Source of the DNA: Macrobrachium rosenbergii
Lineage: Eukaryota > Arthropoda > Malacostraca > Decapoda > Palaemonidae
Assembly: GCF_040412425.1 (NCBI RefSeq)
Contig: NC_089788.1
Span: 62,918,720-62,982,719 of the forward strand
DNA length: 64,000 nucleotides
Direction: 5' to 3'
The position numbers and the translations under genes were made by a program. Of the stretch, positions 43,201 through 58,200 are shown piece after piece; position 1 is the stretch's first letter, and every line of letters begins with the position of its first letter. The notes beneath the pieces are model-generated. The model ran no database searches and was not told the origin of the DNA. It saw only the letters and a list, made by a program, of their open reading frames with translations.

Positions 43201-46200
43201 CTAATTAAATAATAACAGATTTTTGAAATTAAATAAGACTTATTAAAACAGGTAAAATATAAGGCAAAAATAATACATCAGGACTAGGACTTAGAACCAG
43301 GTAATGTTTCCAGGCCTTCAAGAGCACCTTCACATCCCAACACATTCACAAAAGCTTTATCAGGCTGACAAATATGTAAGCATCATTGCAAAAATAATAA
43401 TAATAATGGATATACGTTTAACTGCAGGTGGGAACATCTAAATAAAAAGATAATTCTTATCATTTTATGGAACAATGCATGTAAATGCAGAGGAATGAGT
43501 GAAATGAAGACTTCTTGTCTACATAGTTTGAATTTGCCTAACTGTATGCTTGAAAGTAATAAAATAATACAAAATTAACAAGATAATTCGCTCATTTGCC
43601 AGAAGAGTGACACAACTCAAAAAATGTTTTTTGGGTTACTGATACCAGCAGATAGCTTGTTCTTTGTTCCATATTGTGGTAAAAATGTCTTATTTGTATT
43701 TATAATACTAACCGCTAGAGGGCATGACATGTCTATTACACTATAGAGAGTATAAAGAGTTTTATACTTTAAATTGCTTCTCCTGAAAACTAGCAAATTT
43801 TTTAGTTATTTCACTCTTCTGGCCAATGAACTATATGTTTGTGAAGCAGTCTCTGCAACTGATAAATTCCTACTGTGATTAACCTCTGACCTCTTAATTT
43901 TTTTATGAACTCTGCACATCAGCTTCATTACTGAAGGGGAATGGGTAAAAATAATTCATAAATATTTTTGAGGCACTAGCAAAATTTGTTGAAATAAACA
44001 TTTCAGCAAAACAGTTTTGTTATAAACAGTATTGTGTATATAAAGCAGAAAATCTAATGAATTATTTATGAAAACTGGAAAGCTTGTCTTTTGTAATGAA
44101 TTCATAACCAACTTATGGTTTAAAGGAGTAACAGAAGTGAAAATTGAGAAAGAAAAGTCTAAGAGGTCAGACATCTAGATGGGAAGTGACCCGTGGAAAT
44201 TTATCAGTACATTTCTTCATTTTCCATTAATGCAAATGGAAGACATCAGGCTGTAATAATGATTTCTGGTGTTCAGCCATCTCAGTAAATCACTTCTACT
44301 ATGGCAAGTCTGGTTTATATGGAATTTATTATAGGATTAGTATCTTGAGGAGTTTATTACAAGATTTTGGAGGCTGAAGATATGGAGGAGGTGAGGATAC
44401 ACTGTGAAGTTGAAAAACCAATGTATGAAAATAATTAGTTTTGTCTCAACCTCCTTAATCATATACAGTATATGTCTGTATTGTATTCCTGCAATGTTTT
44501 CCCAAGTTCAACAGTTGTGTGACAGACAGAAGGTATTCGTGCTTCACATGAACACTGTGAAACCTCACATATGTCTACTAACTACTAACCTTTGGCGGAT
44601 CTGCAGTCTTCAGCAGAGATCACTATGCCATTGTTTGTAATTAATTCAATTTCCATATAAATCTTCAATTCTTTCAGCCCTTTTGCACTCTAGGACTTTA
44701 GAACTTTGAATTCTAAAATTAGTAGATACTTTGTAGTCACCTCAATTTGTTTCACGAGCTTCAACAAGTGTAACTTTTGTTAAGTAGTTCATCACCCTAA
44801 AATTTTAGCATTTTCCAGTATTTGCCTAATTTCAGTTAGTGATCACTGTAATTTTGTATAAAATTTATTATTTTTGTATAAATTTTATTTCTTTTTGTCA
44901 TATTTAATTGTGAGTTTATTGGTTAAGTTTTCCTGATGATAAATTGTTGCATAGTCAACATAAGGCAAGGTGTCATTTGTGTTTACAGTTTTTTCCATCT
45001 TTTTAATGCTAATACAGTGAAATTTAATTGTGTATTAGTGGCCTTGCTGCAGCTAACTATTGTACTTTGTTGATACTATTTTAAGAACAATGTGTCTATT
45101 CATGCCATGAAATTCAGTTATTAAGTTGCCAATTGCTTTTCATAATGACAGGGATTTGTAACAAAATTGTTCTTACCTACTATAGTCAGTCAAATGCACA
45201 GTTGATTCTTGGGTGGGATCTACAGAGTAATCACATTGCCAATATTCCAATTTAGGATTGTAAATAAGGGGTCATAATTTCACAGTTTGTAGGAGGGTAA
45301 CTATACAATCTCTTTATAGTTCAATGGAATATCCTTAGTATTTCTTTACTGTATTTCAAGTGCTGAACTGATAATACTGTAAAAACAGAGGGAAGTTTAG
45401 CCTGTGAATTCTGCATAGCTTCTTGCATGCAGGTTATTTCAAGCAATGTGGATGGGAAAAGGTAAGCCTCCCTCCTGGGACTATAAACTGTTGTGGTCAC
45501 TGTCCATCAATCATGGAAAGACATGGGATTTTCCAGAGTCAGGAACATACAGGCCAAAGAGAAAATGTATAGTATTCTTATATTTCATCTTTGAGGAACT
45601 GTAATTGATGTTGTGACCAGTTTTGCATATAGATACAGCAATTCAAGTGCGTGATAAGCCACCTGCCCACAGACCAGTCTACCTGTTTGTTTACTATTCT
45701 TCTTTACCCCATCCAGTGGATGTTCCACTACCAGTGATGATGCACACATGACAAGATTTAGGGACGTCTGTAATGTCCATGCAGACACAACAAGCAGACT
45801 CAAGTCAACAAGTAAGCTTTAGTTCATCTTCACAGAGCTTCAGGAATTCTCAAGGAGCACTGCACTACTCCTAGGTCATCTTTCAGAAGTCACTCCATCA
45901 AACAAGAAATCCAGTGAAGTTGTTCTACTGTGGTCTTGATTATGGTGGAGAGATGAACTTAAATTGTGGATAAACTGGCTAAAGGACAAGCTCTGCTTAC
46001 TAACAAGACTATGGGATGGGCTCCGACTTACTGCTCTCCCCTTCATTAGGACGCACAATTTCCCAAAAGGAGATTCTTCCCCCTGTAGTCCTCTACTTCT
46101 TATTTTATGAACGTTGACAAGGGTCCATTACTGTCTCTTCGGCAGAGAGATCTTCCAAAAAGACTGCCAGCAGTCGATCATTACTACCTAAATGTATAAG

Positions 46201-49200
46201 TACATACAAAATACTGGAAAGCAGACAGCAGTTTTCTGTTATTATGTAGTTTTCTTGACTATTCTTAATTCTTTAAAATCAGTCTTGTATGGCCTAACTT
46301 AAATTGCAAGTACAGGTAACATATGTTTTGTTCCTACACGAATACAAACCCTTGGTCTTTACACATGGAAACGAGCTGGAAACCGGCCATTGAATTCTAA
46401 CAAGGTTGTTAGGTAGGTAACTACCGGCGGTAGGGTGGGGAGTCCCACTCTTATGTCTGGCAATGCATTCTCTTACCTTCTGGCTGCCATATGAGCAGCA
46501 CGCATTTCATTCACCTCTGCCAGCCAGCTGGTTTTTCTTCAACTCACCTTCATTGCAAACTTTGTTTTAGTTTTCTGAAAAGAAAACTATTGTGCTGGCT
46601 TTGCCCGTCTGCACTTTTTTCTGTGCACCCTCAGATCTTAAAAACTACTGAGGCTAGAGGGCTGCAAATTGGTTGATGATGTTGATCATCCACCCTCCAA
46701 TCATCAAACATACCAAGTTGCAGCCCTTTGACCCCAGTGGTAGTTTTTATTTTATTTTATTTAAGGTTATTGGTAGCCATAAATGTGCATCTGGCAACGA
46801 TATAGGCCAGGCCACCACCGGGCTGTGGTTAAAAGTTTTGTGGGCTGCATGTTATACAGCATTATACCGAGACTACCAAAAGATAGATCTATTTTAGGTG
46901 ACCTTGATTATACAATGTACAGAAAACTCGATTGCCCTGAATTTCGAAACTAAGGAGCATTTTTTACTTTTTTTTTTTTTTTGTTTTGATCACTGTGTGA
47001 TATTTGTGATTACTGTGGTATCTATTGTGTTTGTTATGCAAACCCACGAGTCCTCACAACTTAAGGAGAGGAAGCCTTATGCCATGAGGTATTGCCCAGG
47101 CACAGGGAACGTTACCTGCCGTAGATCGTCCTTCTGCTGTCGAAGCTTTCTGGGGACCACAAAAGGAACCCAAAGCTACTTTGGGCCTACCATGGTCTAA
47201 TCTTGCCAAAGGGGTTCTAGACCAGGTGAGAGTTCTTGTATCTGGGCAGGACTCCTTAACTTTGTTGTAGCTGCTCATCCAAGATGCTTCCTCCTCCTCC
47301 TTTTCCTTGTCAGAAGCGTTTATACGTGCCCTTGGAGAGGCCACTGCTGACAAAACAGGTTGACCCAGACCTGGTTCGTCTAGGCCCTGGTCTGTCGCTA
47401 GATCAGCTCTGTGCGGAGGGAATCTCCCTCTAGCAGCAGGAGTCAGTGGTACTGGAATCGACAGTCATGGCAGCATTACAGGCAGTCTCTTGGTTGGGTC
47501 GATGGACACTGTCCATGTCCAAGATTGCTTCCTCGTCTACTACGAGTTCGAGAAACCGAGGAGGAAGCTACATTCAAGAGGCTGATGCTATCTGGAGGTA
47601 AGGCCATTTCCTACCTAGCCCATCAGACAGCAAACCTGTGGGCGAATTTGGTTTTGAAGAGGAAGGACGCAGTCCTGACTCAGATTTCCAAGTTCGTTGG
47701 TCCCAAGTCAGCTTTGGCTCTGAGGAATGGACTGACTGTTGCTGGGTTCCAATTTTATCTTCCCTAGAGAACAAGTGGATGCTGCAGTGGACAGACGGAG
47801 GGTTCATAACAGTGACTGTCTTGTTCATCAGGCAGTGGCAAAGACCTCTGGGTCTTCACGTGCCACTGCAGCCCAACCTTCGGGTCAGGCTGGCACTTCC
47901 TCTACGGAGCCTAAGAAGTCCCAGACTTCGAAGGGCCCTCATAGGAATACCCAGCCGCCTTTTGTCCCCGTAAGAAAGGTTGCGCAACAGCGCTCCTTTC
48001 AGCCCTCTTCCCAGACTGGGAGAGGGAGCAAGGGTAAGAAGGGAGGAGGATGCCAGGGGCAGCATTTTTCCCCAAATGCAGCCATTGCTGGGGGTGCCTT
48101 TGAGTCTCTGCCATTTCTCACCAGCCATCAGGTCCATCTCCAAACCTCCGTTCCTGGCTCGCTGAAGGATTTCGCCCCGCGGAGGAAGGTGAAAGTGATG
48201 TTGAAGAAAGGTGGAAGTTGTGACAGATTGGTCTCCGGCTTTTACAGCTGTCTCTTTCTGATATAGAAAGCAAAGGAGGGATGGAGACCGGTCATAGACC
48301 TCTCTCCCTTAAACCGATATGTTCACCAGACTAGGTTCACGATGGAAACGACATGTTCAGTGCTCGCAGCCATCAGGGAGTCCAATTTCATGCTTACGGT
48401 AGACCTGAAGGATGCGTATTTCAAAATACCCATCCATCAGTCTTCACGCAAGTACCTCCGCTTTATCCTTGGGGAGACGGTGTACCACTTCAGGGCACTC
48501 TTGTATCGGGCTCTCATGCACTCCCCAGCTGTTCACGTGAGTGTTCACTCGCGTCGACTTGGTCCCATTTGCACGGAATATGTCTTCTGAAGTGCATTGC
48601 CAGACAGAAGGGTGGGACTCCCCACCCTACCGCCAGTAGTTAACTACCTTGTTAGAATTGAATGGCCAGTTTCCAGCTGTGCTAAAGGTATTTCCATATG
48701 TATAGACCTTAGGTTTGTAGGTTAGGAAAAATACAAATTACTTTGAAATTTGCCATTTTTGAAAATGTCTCTTGTATAATTTATTTTGAGCTTGCATTTT
48801 CCTTTTGGAATGGTTAGGCACCTCCATCTTTTTCTCTTACTATATCAAGATAATGAAAATTAATTGAAAATTCTCAAAGCATGAACTGAATGCACAGTGT
48901 ACCTGCTGCAATGATGGAATTTACAAGTATGAATTCATCCTTTTCTAGAAAATTAGGAGATAGTTTTTTTACTGTTTGTAAGGTGTTACACAGTGCAGTT
49001 TGGGGATAATTTACACTTATGTGTGTGGCCTTTAGCCTTGATTCTCGGCATCTGGATTATAAATATTTTAGCAGTTTTTTTTCCCCAGTACACTGTATTT
49101 TCACTGGGATGCATTGGCATTTCTGTTTGAAGAGCTTCTACTCTTCTTCCAACACAGTACTTGAAGTCACCTTTCAAAGATACTCTTATGGATATTAAAT

Positions 49201-52200
49201 ACCGAGTTGACTCTTTCCACGTGTCATTTTTCAAGGAATCTTTTTAAGTAGTGTATTTACCTGGGTGAATGCTCAGTTGTGTCACCACCTTATGTTTGGC
49301 CATGATGCAGAACTTGGGCCTTTTTTTTTTTTTTTTTTTTTTTTGTGCAGCAGTGTTTGGAGTTTTTCAACTGCCTATTTTTTTAATTGTGCAGATTTTG
49401 GAGTTTTTCCACATACATTAACGGCATTTGATATATTTTTACATCTGACGTTGTTCCTGTTTCTGATGTAAAAATATATCAAATGCCCTTAATATATGTG
49501 AAAAAACTCCAAAATCTGCAAAAAGATTCCTTGAAAAATGACACGTGGAAAGAGTCAACTCTGTATTTAATATCCATAAGAGTATCTTTGAAAGGTGACT
49601 TCAAGTACTGTGTTGGAAGAAGAGTAGAAGCTCTTCAAACAGAAATGCCAATGCATCCTGAAAAAAACTTTAACCTATTGGATGGCAGCATTTCTACATA
49701 AAGAACTCAAGGAAGTGAGACAGAATTATATAGTTCAAGGATTTTGGACATTTAATTACTATTTATGTGAATGAATTGCAGACCAAATTCAGATTTATTT
49801 TAATTGTTTCAAAGTAAGATTTTTCCTTTCTGTAACTGATGAAATGAGTTCTGTCCACTACATTCTATACTGATTTTCTGCATTAATCTCTCCTTGGTGT
49901 AGGACTTGGCATACACCCTTTCCCATGATTTTAGGACATTCTTACTGGTCTATATATCCTACTAATTCCATACCTACTGCTCCTCTCACTTATCATCAGA
50001 AGCCCAAACCACATCAGTCTGGACACTACATCTCTGCTATGCTACTTAATGCTATATAATATTTCCAACACATGAGTCCTAGAATTTGGTGGTTACTTTT
50101 CAAAATCTCAACTTTCCTTGAGAATGCCTTATCAATGATCATGTTTCTGCCGTTTTACTGACAGGACACTTATTAGGTAGTCATGCAACTTCTTTCCACT
50201 GCATTCAAGCTCTCACTGCCTCTCTGTACTTGTTTTACAAGGCAACAGACATGAATTGAGAAAAATCTGAAGCTGGAGAGGCTGACATGAAAACAGCTAA
50301 GGAGGTAAAAGTGTCACAGACTTCCATCTCTTATTCAAAGGAAGTTCAGTATACCATAAAAATGGTATGATTGCTAGTGCTAATTACTGTGCATTGCTTC
50401 TTGTAGTTTTTGCATTACCTATGCTATATCTACAGCACAAAATAAAGAGTATCTGCAATGTATATACTAAATTTAATAAAGCAAAATAATTAATCACTCC
50501 AGTTATCAGAAATGAGACAGTAAGCAAAATAATTAATCACAAAAATTATTAGAAATGAGAAAGTAAGAGTGAATATGGTCCTCCTAATTTACTTTATGAT
50601 AAAGGGACTTCTTACTTGTTTTGTCATTATACAAATCTGTCGTAAATCTACTATCACTACTACTAGAGTAGCAACTAAACTTCCATACATATTAATCATT
50701 ATCAAAACCTGTAATCTATAATGAAAGTAAAAGAAACCTTACTGTCATGTCTACAGTAATTTCAAAATTATTCATATGAAACAGTTCTCCCCCCAAAAAA
50801 AACTTTATACTGCTTTGCATTCAAAACATTTTTATATAGTGTTTTGTAGTAGCAGTGATGAGATTTATTTTCTCACACTAAATTACATAACACAAACTTC
50901 TACCGTTACGTATGTTACTCAAAAACATTTTAATGCAAACCCGGTTTGCTTTGCAATAGTTTTAAATTTGTACAATGAGATGGGCATGGTTTTTTTTAAT
51001 CTGTAAATTATGCTGATTAAAATACTGAAAACACAGTAATGCAAAGTTTGAAATTCTATAAATAAAGGTCAAGAAGAAATGATCAGACTGGCTGACTCAT
51101 GTTTGTGTAAATAGACCTGGGAAAGTGGCGGCACCAAACAGTCAAGAAGTAATCAGGTGCAAGACACTATAACTGGTTCATTTAAGGTAGATTCTTGGGC
51201 CTACGAGACGTTTGTTTGGCAGCTTCTGATTGGCGGGTACTGGGAGGTAGGCGGCTCGCTCGCTGTCTGATGTTTACGTCTGTAGCTCAGAAAACTAGCA
51301 ATATGTTTATATTTCTTCATTTATCTCACATTTTGGACAAGATAGGAAAGTTTTGGTCATACCATAGGATTCGGTATAAAATGTACAACTAAATCATGAT
51401 TTCCTGGAATCAATAAGATAAAACACAAAGGAATTACAACGAGTAAAAGTGAAGAGAGAAGCATTTAATTCTTTATACCCGTTTTTACTTATCATCGGAT
51501 TTTGCATCATTCATGCGAGCAAGATAAAATTCACTTGTGTTTTCATACAATAATCATAAAATAAATTCACCCTGAATATGCTGGTGCTTTCAAATTTTAG
51601 ATGCGTGTTATATCTTAAGAAAAAATGAAGAATATATCTTATTATGTTGCATCCATTCTTGACTCAGTTTGGCAGTAGTGCATCTTTTTATTTCTTACCA
51701 CAAAATCTATTGGCGATGTAACGAATATAAAATTCTTTTTCAGAACTTGTTTGAGCTACTCTTACACAAGAATGTTTATTCCTTTATATACATGTTACAT
51801 TTGATAATTATGTAGGCCTGTTATTTATCATGTAGCCCAAAGTATGCCAATTTCTCACCTAGACTAAGTTGAAACCAACACATCAAGATGCATCCATCTG
51901 ATTATTAATTTTTTCTTATCAGATACGTCCAAACATATGGACATATATGACATTGGAGTGAAAAATTTCGACAGTCATAATGGGAATTCTATGCATTTAT
52001 TTACAGAAAATTTAATGACATAATACGCTAAATATTGTCGAAACTGCAATACTTCTCATATCACTAACTGGCAACTGTCAATGGCGCTCACAGCTCTCAC
52101 TGTTTGTAGATCACCGTCTCTCAGCACTAATGCCAAACGAATGCAACATAATAAGACATATTCTTCATTTTCTCTTAACATATCACACGCATCTAAAATC

Positions 52201-55200
52201 TGAAAGCACCAGCGTATTCAGAGTGAATTTATTGTATGAAAACACAAGTTTTATTTTATCTTGATCGCATGAATGATGCAAATCCGATGATAAATAAAAA
52301 CAGGTATAAAGAATTAAATGCTTCTCTCTTCATTTTTACTATTTGTAATTCCTTTGTGTTTAATCTTATTGATTTCAGGAAATCATAATTTAGTCGTACA
52401 ATTAATAAGGAATTCTATGGTATGGCCAAAACCTTCCTATCTTGTGCAAAACGTGATAAATGAAGAAATACAAACATATTGCTAGTTTTCTGAGCTACAG
52501 GTGTTAAAATGAGGCAGTTAGCGAAGCCGCCTACCTCCCAGTACCAGCCAATCAGAAGCCGCCAAACAAACATCTCGTAAGCCCAAGAATCTACCTTAAG
52601 TGAACCAGCTATAGAAGTACTATCTAGTGAAGATACATAGAATGTGGGTCTATGATGGCATTGAATTCAAGCTGGAAGAGCTGGGTCATTGATTATTCAT
52701 ATACAGAGCCTTTCATGCAACTATACCACAGGAAGGCATATGGGAACAGCTTTCATAATGAGAAAAATTATCAGAAATAACAACAGGTGTCCCCTATGTA
52801 AATCTAAGGCAGTCTGTAAGAAGAGAGATGGTTGTTACCAACTAGTTTAATGAGACAACCTAATTAGATTTCTTAATGACCACTGGGCAGGTCTAGGGGA
52901 AGAGACCAAAGGCTTATGGTACTATGCTCACCTAAACTGATGTAACTCATGCAAGTAAATGATAAGATTGTGGGCAAAACCTGACTCCGTGGTTTAAATA
53001 AACTTGAAGGCTCATGAGGATGACTGACAAACTGTACTCATGTTCTTGAGATTTTCCTGTACTTGTACATTCCTGTGTAGAAATTTGGACTCCTAGTGGT
53101 CCCATCGGACCCCAGTGATCGTGGTTTGAAGAGGCTTGAATTTTCACAGCTATAGGAAACTTTCAAGAACAGTCTCGGCTCCATTAGTTCTAGAGAAGAG
53201 TATTTTTTTTCAAGTGACCCCTAAAAATTCTAATCCGTATTTCAAAGAATGTTATAGCTCTGACTGGTTAAGGTGTATGCTGTGGTTCTGAAGAAGATGA
53301 AAATGCAAGAAGTTTATGCCAGATATACAGTACATGCATGCATGCATAGGATTAAAAGGTTGATTTTATGCCCTCTGCAGCCTTGCACTGGCCTAATTCT
53401 TCAAGCACTAACTGTATCAAATGATGGTAATTGAAATTACATCATTCATGTTTACACCATTTTGGTTATTTTGATGTTTGCACTGTATGCTAAACAAGCT
53501 AAGAGAAGATTCAGAGAATAAGACACAGAAAGTACCAGGCATATATGTGGCACCTTCAGAGAACACGATTCTTGTTAAGAAGTACACATGCCAAGCTATT
53601 ATCTGATGGTCCATCAACATAATATGAATGGGTAGTACAAGAGGGGTTTGAAGGAAGTCATCTGTGGAGATGGTATGGTATGGGGGAAAAATGTAAATCC
53701 CAGGTGAACATCCCTAGAAACAGCAAAAAGGTCAGGTTGTACAATGTCAAGCAGATGAATTTGAAATAATTTGGACTTTATTAGGAGTAGAAGTTGTCAA
53801 TAAAAATAACTTCCTCTCATCCTTTTATTTAACCTCACATTATATTATTTAAAAGTGCTATCATGAGAAAAAATACCAATAAAAAATAACAAATGAAACA
53901 AGTAAAAGACCTGAGTAAAGGTTATTGCAGATAAGTAAATATTTAACAGATTCCAGTAGAAAGCAGTAAAAATGAAGAACCAAAAGGGAAAGTATATTCT
54001 TAAGCAAACTCAATCCAAGAACAGAAAGCCAGGTAACATTCCTGGGTTTGAGAGACATACCGTAAAGCTTTGGTGCTGAACGTATGTTTAATGCCAGGTT
54101 TGGCAGCCCAGTTGACTCTTGAACTCCTGAATGTATTTTTACCTTATGCTTGTGACCTGGTAGACAAGCATGGTTCTTGCATTACTCCCTACCAACTAGT
54201 GGACTAAATACTGCCATGCCCTACCAATCAAAGATCCTAATGGCCTACTACGGCTCAATCTCTTGAGAGTACAAGGTTTCCTCCTATATCATGGTAGACT
54301 TAGCACAGTTTTTGCATCAACCCAGACAAATAGTGGCCTAACTATGGCCATGCCTACTAAGATATAAAGCCACTGACCCTGACCAAGGTCATCTTCAGTA
54401 GACCCAGCATGGTCTTTGTATTAACCCTGCCAATTAACAGGATAGCTAAGGCAATGCCTACTGAGAAGAAAAGCCACTAATGGAATAAATACACAATATA
54501 GCTCTTTCTTGGTCTCTCAAGAGCTTTGAAGGTCATCACACCAGCAACAGACTTGAGCAGAGTTCTTGCATCAGCCCCTGGTGACTAACGGACAAAAGTC
54601 ATGCAAATATCAAACGATCTTGTAAAAAAATACCACAGGATGCCCATGGACAAAGTAGCAAATACAAATGTAAATCTCCACCTGCCCCTTTCTCCTCCAC
54701 TTGACTATCTGTATGATTTCCGAGAGCAGAAATACAATTCTGGCCCTAAAATGTCACAAGTTCTGACAAGAAGGTGGATTATAAGCTAAAGGCTATCCCA
54801 GATGCCTTTTCCCCTGCATCACATGCTGGCTTGATGTGGATGTTGAGAGGATAGCATACAAGGATCTACATGGGCTATTGATAGCAAAGTTCTCTTGGCA
54901 ACCACCTGCCACAATGGGCTCTCAACTTGTCGAACACTCCACTGGTGGACAAGATGGCGAAGACTTCCCAGGATGAACTCGGGGTCCTTCCTGACACAGA
55001 AGAAAAATTGAAGAAGGTCGATCTGGTGAGGGGAATATGGCTATGCTCCCTTCCAACAAACAACCAAGGGAGCACCCATGGTGGAACTACTAAAATAAGC
55101 TGACAAATTGCTGAAGACCTCCAAAGCCTTATAACACATCACTCACGCCATCTGCAAAGCCAGAGAAGACAACAACCAAGACCAAGATGATGAGACACAA

Positions 55201-58200
55201 GGTAACAGTGTGCAGAAGTGCCCATCCAAGCTTTGACAGGAAAGGTGCCCCCACTCACCAGTGCTCGGCACATACCATCATAAAGTTGGGAAGGCAGCCA
55301 ACAACTGAGCCCCTGGATGTAGAAAAAATGAGCAAGGCAGCCATCCAAGAAAATAACTGTGGCTGCCACAAACCCAACAGATGACTAGTCCACCAGATTC
55401 TAAGTCACCAACCAAGCCTCCAGTTCCTGGTGGACATAGTGCCTTCAGGTCCATACTATACCACTAAAGGGAGATCAATGCTGCCAACATGACACCAAGC
55501 TGCACCTAGTAGCAGCCTATAGACTTATGGCTCACCCTCCACCTCATGTGCAAGAAATACAAATGGGATTTCGTTGCTGCAGATGTCCAAATGCCCTTGC
55601 TCGGCGCTGACTTCCTCAGGCATTATGGGATTGACTTCCTCGTATATTATGGGCTTCTCTTGGACCTGGCTTACCTTCAGATTTCTCACTGACCACAGGC
55701 CTTGGGCAACTGTCCTTATCTTCAATAAAACCCATGGACCTACACCCTTCCTGCAGGAGTTGCCGGAAGTCTTCCAGCCTGAACTCGGAATTCAAGCTTT
55801 CCTGCAAACCATGGCATACCTCATCGCATCAAGACAAACTGCCCTAGTCTACTCCAAGTTCTGCTGCCTGCTGCGAAGAATGGAATGGAATATAAAATTT
55901 AGGCTGAAGACCAAGCACTGGTACCTATAAGGTCATTCAGCACTGAAAGGGAAATTGAGATTAGAAAAGTTTGAAAGGTACAACAGGAGGAAAACCTCGC
56001 AGTTGCTCTATGAAGCAATTATTAGGAGAGGGTGGATAGCAAGATGGAAGAAAGAGAATATGAATGGAGGTTCAGTAAAAGGAATGAAAGGGGTTGCAGC
56101 TAGGAGCCAAAGGGATGCTGCAAAGAACATTAAGTAATGCCTACAGTTCACTGTGTGAGGTGCACGGACGGCGCTACCCCCCTACGAGGGTGCTGCTGCA
56201 AAGAAGGCCTTTAGGGAAATGGAAAGCCATTGGGCCTCCCAGCTACACAAGGACCTGGTTTCCCTGTAATGACTACAAGCACTTCAGTCTTCAGTTGTGT
56301 TTGAATGTCTCAGGCATCACCTCACCTTGGGGCTCGGTTGTACACCTGACCAACCCACCTATAACTACATCTCTCCCCTGCACTGCTTATCAAAAATGGA
56401 CCAGATCTTGGGAATAAATCACTGGACTTCTGAATATGTGTGTGTATTTTTATTTTACACTGCCACATGTAGTGGCATAGATACTCCCAACAGGTAAGCA
56501 AAACATGAGTGAAAGATGATACTGAGTACCTGCACTACTTGAGACACCTAACACTAATTTCAAGTCAGCTTCTTTATGTACCCTCATTACCTCTGCCAAA
56601 GAGGTTATGTCTTTAGGTTTAATGTCTATCTCCATGGGAAATTTAAACAAATACCCACCAAGAGAGGAGGTAAGAATTCCTTTTGTGAAGATCTGTAATT
56701 ACAGATTCTCTTTCTGGGACATATTAATTTTCATGAGCTTGAAACTTTATTCTCTTCCTTCAGCATCCAAAAGAACTTTTACTTTGCACTTCCCTGAACA
56801 CTCACTACGAGCATAATACACCATTTTGATATAGTACTAAAGTAATAAAAACATCCCCTTGCAATACAGTACTTTTTTCCACTGCCTCTAGTAACGTCCA
56901 CTGCCTCTAGTAACCCTCAGGTATTTCTGAAAACCTTTGTATTTTTGGTGCTTTTATTTACTGTCTTTAGTACAATGTACTAAGCAACAATTTTAGTAGT
57001 TATATTGTGCTAAAGTGGCGTTGATAAATAATTTTCAGTCCATTAATATGAATTAAACACTTGGACCTCCACTGTTTGCAATATGACATGCGTCATAATG
57101 AATAGATGCCAAGTGATATTTCATTTTCAAAGTGTGGCAAAACCACAAATAGCCTCTGATGGGCAGTTGTTTGGATTCCAGCCTTACTTGAAAGTCTTGT
57201 ACTCGAATGGCTCATTATTTCAAGTTTTCAATATATTCTAAGGAACTGGGATCAGTGTAAAAATATGTAATCCAAATTTACCAAGTGTCAAGCCTGTTTG
57301 TATATATAAAAAATTTCTCGAAGGATACGAGAATTCTAATCAAGTCATCAATGAAAATAGTGTCTTGTGACCAGCTATAAAACTGTCTTAGACAACTAAG
57401 ACTTTCCCCAAGAAGGATTTTATGAGAGAGAATAAACGAGAAATTATAGAATGTGATCAGGCTTCCGATTCAACTTTCTTTCTGCCAGCCTTAAGAGAGT
57501 TCGCTATTTCAACTAGATGGTCTTGTTAATAATAAACCTCTTCCTTTAAATAAAAGGAAGCATTCTCAAAGCCTGGTCACCAAGAAAAACCACTTGGGAT
57601 AAGTGTGTCTATAAAACAAAAATGTCTACCAATAACTTTGTCAAGATCTGTGGATACAATGTATCTCCTTGCTGTAGTTTATTTCAACCAAGATTAGAGA
57701 TGTATGGAATTTTGATATATTAAAAAGAATTCTCGAGGAACAAATATTTCACAGGGTCTTCTTCAGCCGTTCTGCATTCAGACTTATCTCGAGATAAGTG
57801 AATAAAATAACAAGCACTAGTGGTAAACTTCGGAATAAATGAGGTATATTAATATAAGAAGAAAGGTTTCCTGGTATGCAAACATCTAATTATTACACTC
57901 AAGAGGACACACTCCTCCAGAGAGAAAATAAGAAAAGAATAAAAATACACATATTTAACACCGGTATATTGCCGATAATGTTTCAACGTTGTCCGTGATT
58001 AGCTTTATTTCTAATAAACCTGACATTTTAAAACCGTACCTGCTTCACTTGTTAGCTCTGAATAAATGTCTTGCAATTAATTATTATCCGTACGTATTCT
58101 ATACGCCTTGTTTTGACAGTGTCGTTATATGGCTAAGTGTTCTAGATGAGTGATCTTTAAATGACTGCCTTGACATGACTTAGAATGGAAAAAATCAAAA

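Larger units (their letters stand above)
46343..48719 (+). mobile_element. Internally deleted DIRS-like element with inverted terminal repeats, 2.4 kb
   Basis: Ends 46343-46467 and 48593-48719 are inverted copies: both read ACAAACCT..GGTCT, then GGCCATT..ATTCTAACAAGG, then CGGTAGGGTGGGGAGTCCCA, then TCTGGCAATGCA. Inside, 47411-48266 encodes a gag-like protein in two frames (LSGGKAISYLAHQTANLWAN, then NTQPPFVPVRKVAQQRSFQP). 48342-48590 encodes the start of the DIRS reverse transcriptase (FMLTVDLKDAYFKIPIHQSS, then YLRFILGETVYHF). RT fingers, catalytic box, RNase H and recombinase are absent, so the right terminus follows directly on a truncated RT. Relatively high GC and long open frames suggest it is the youngest DIRS copy here. 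Confidence 0.85.
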
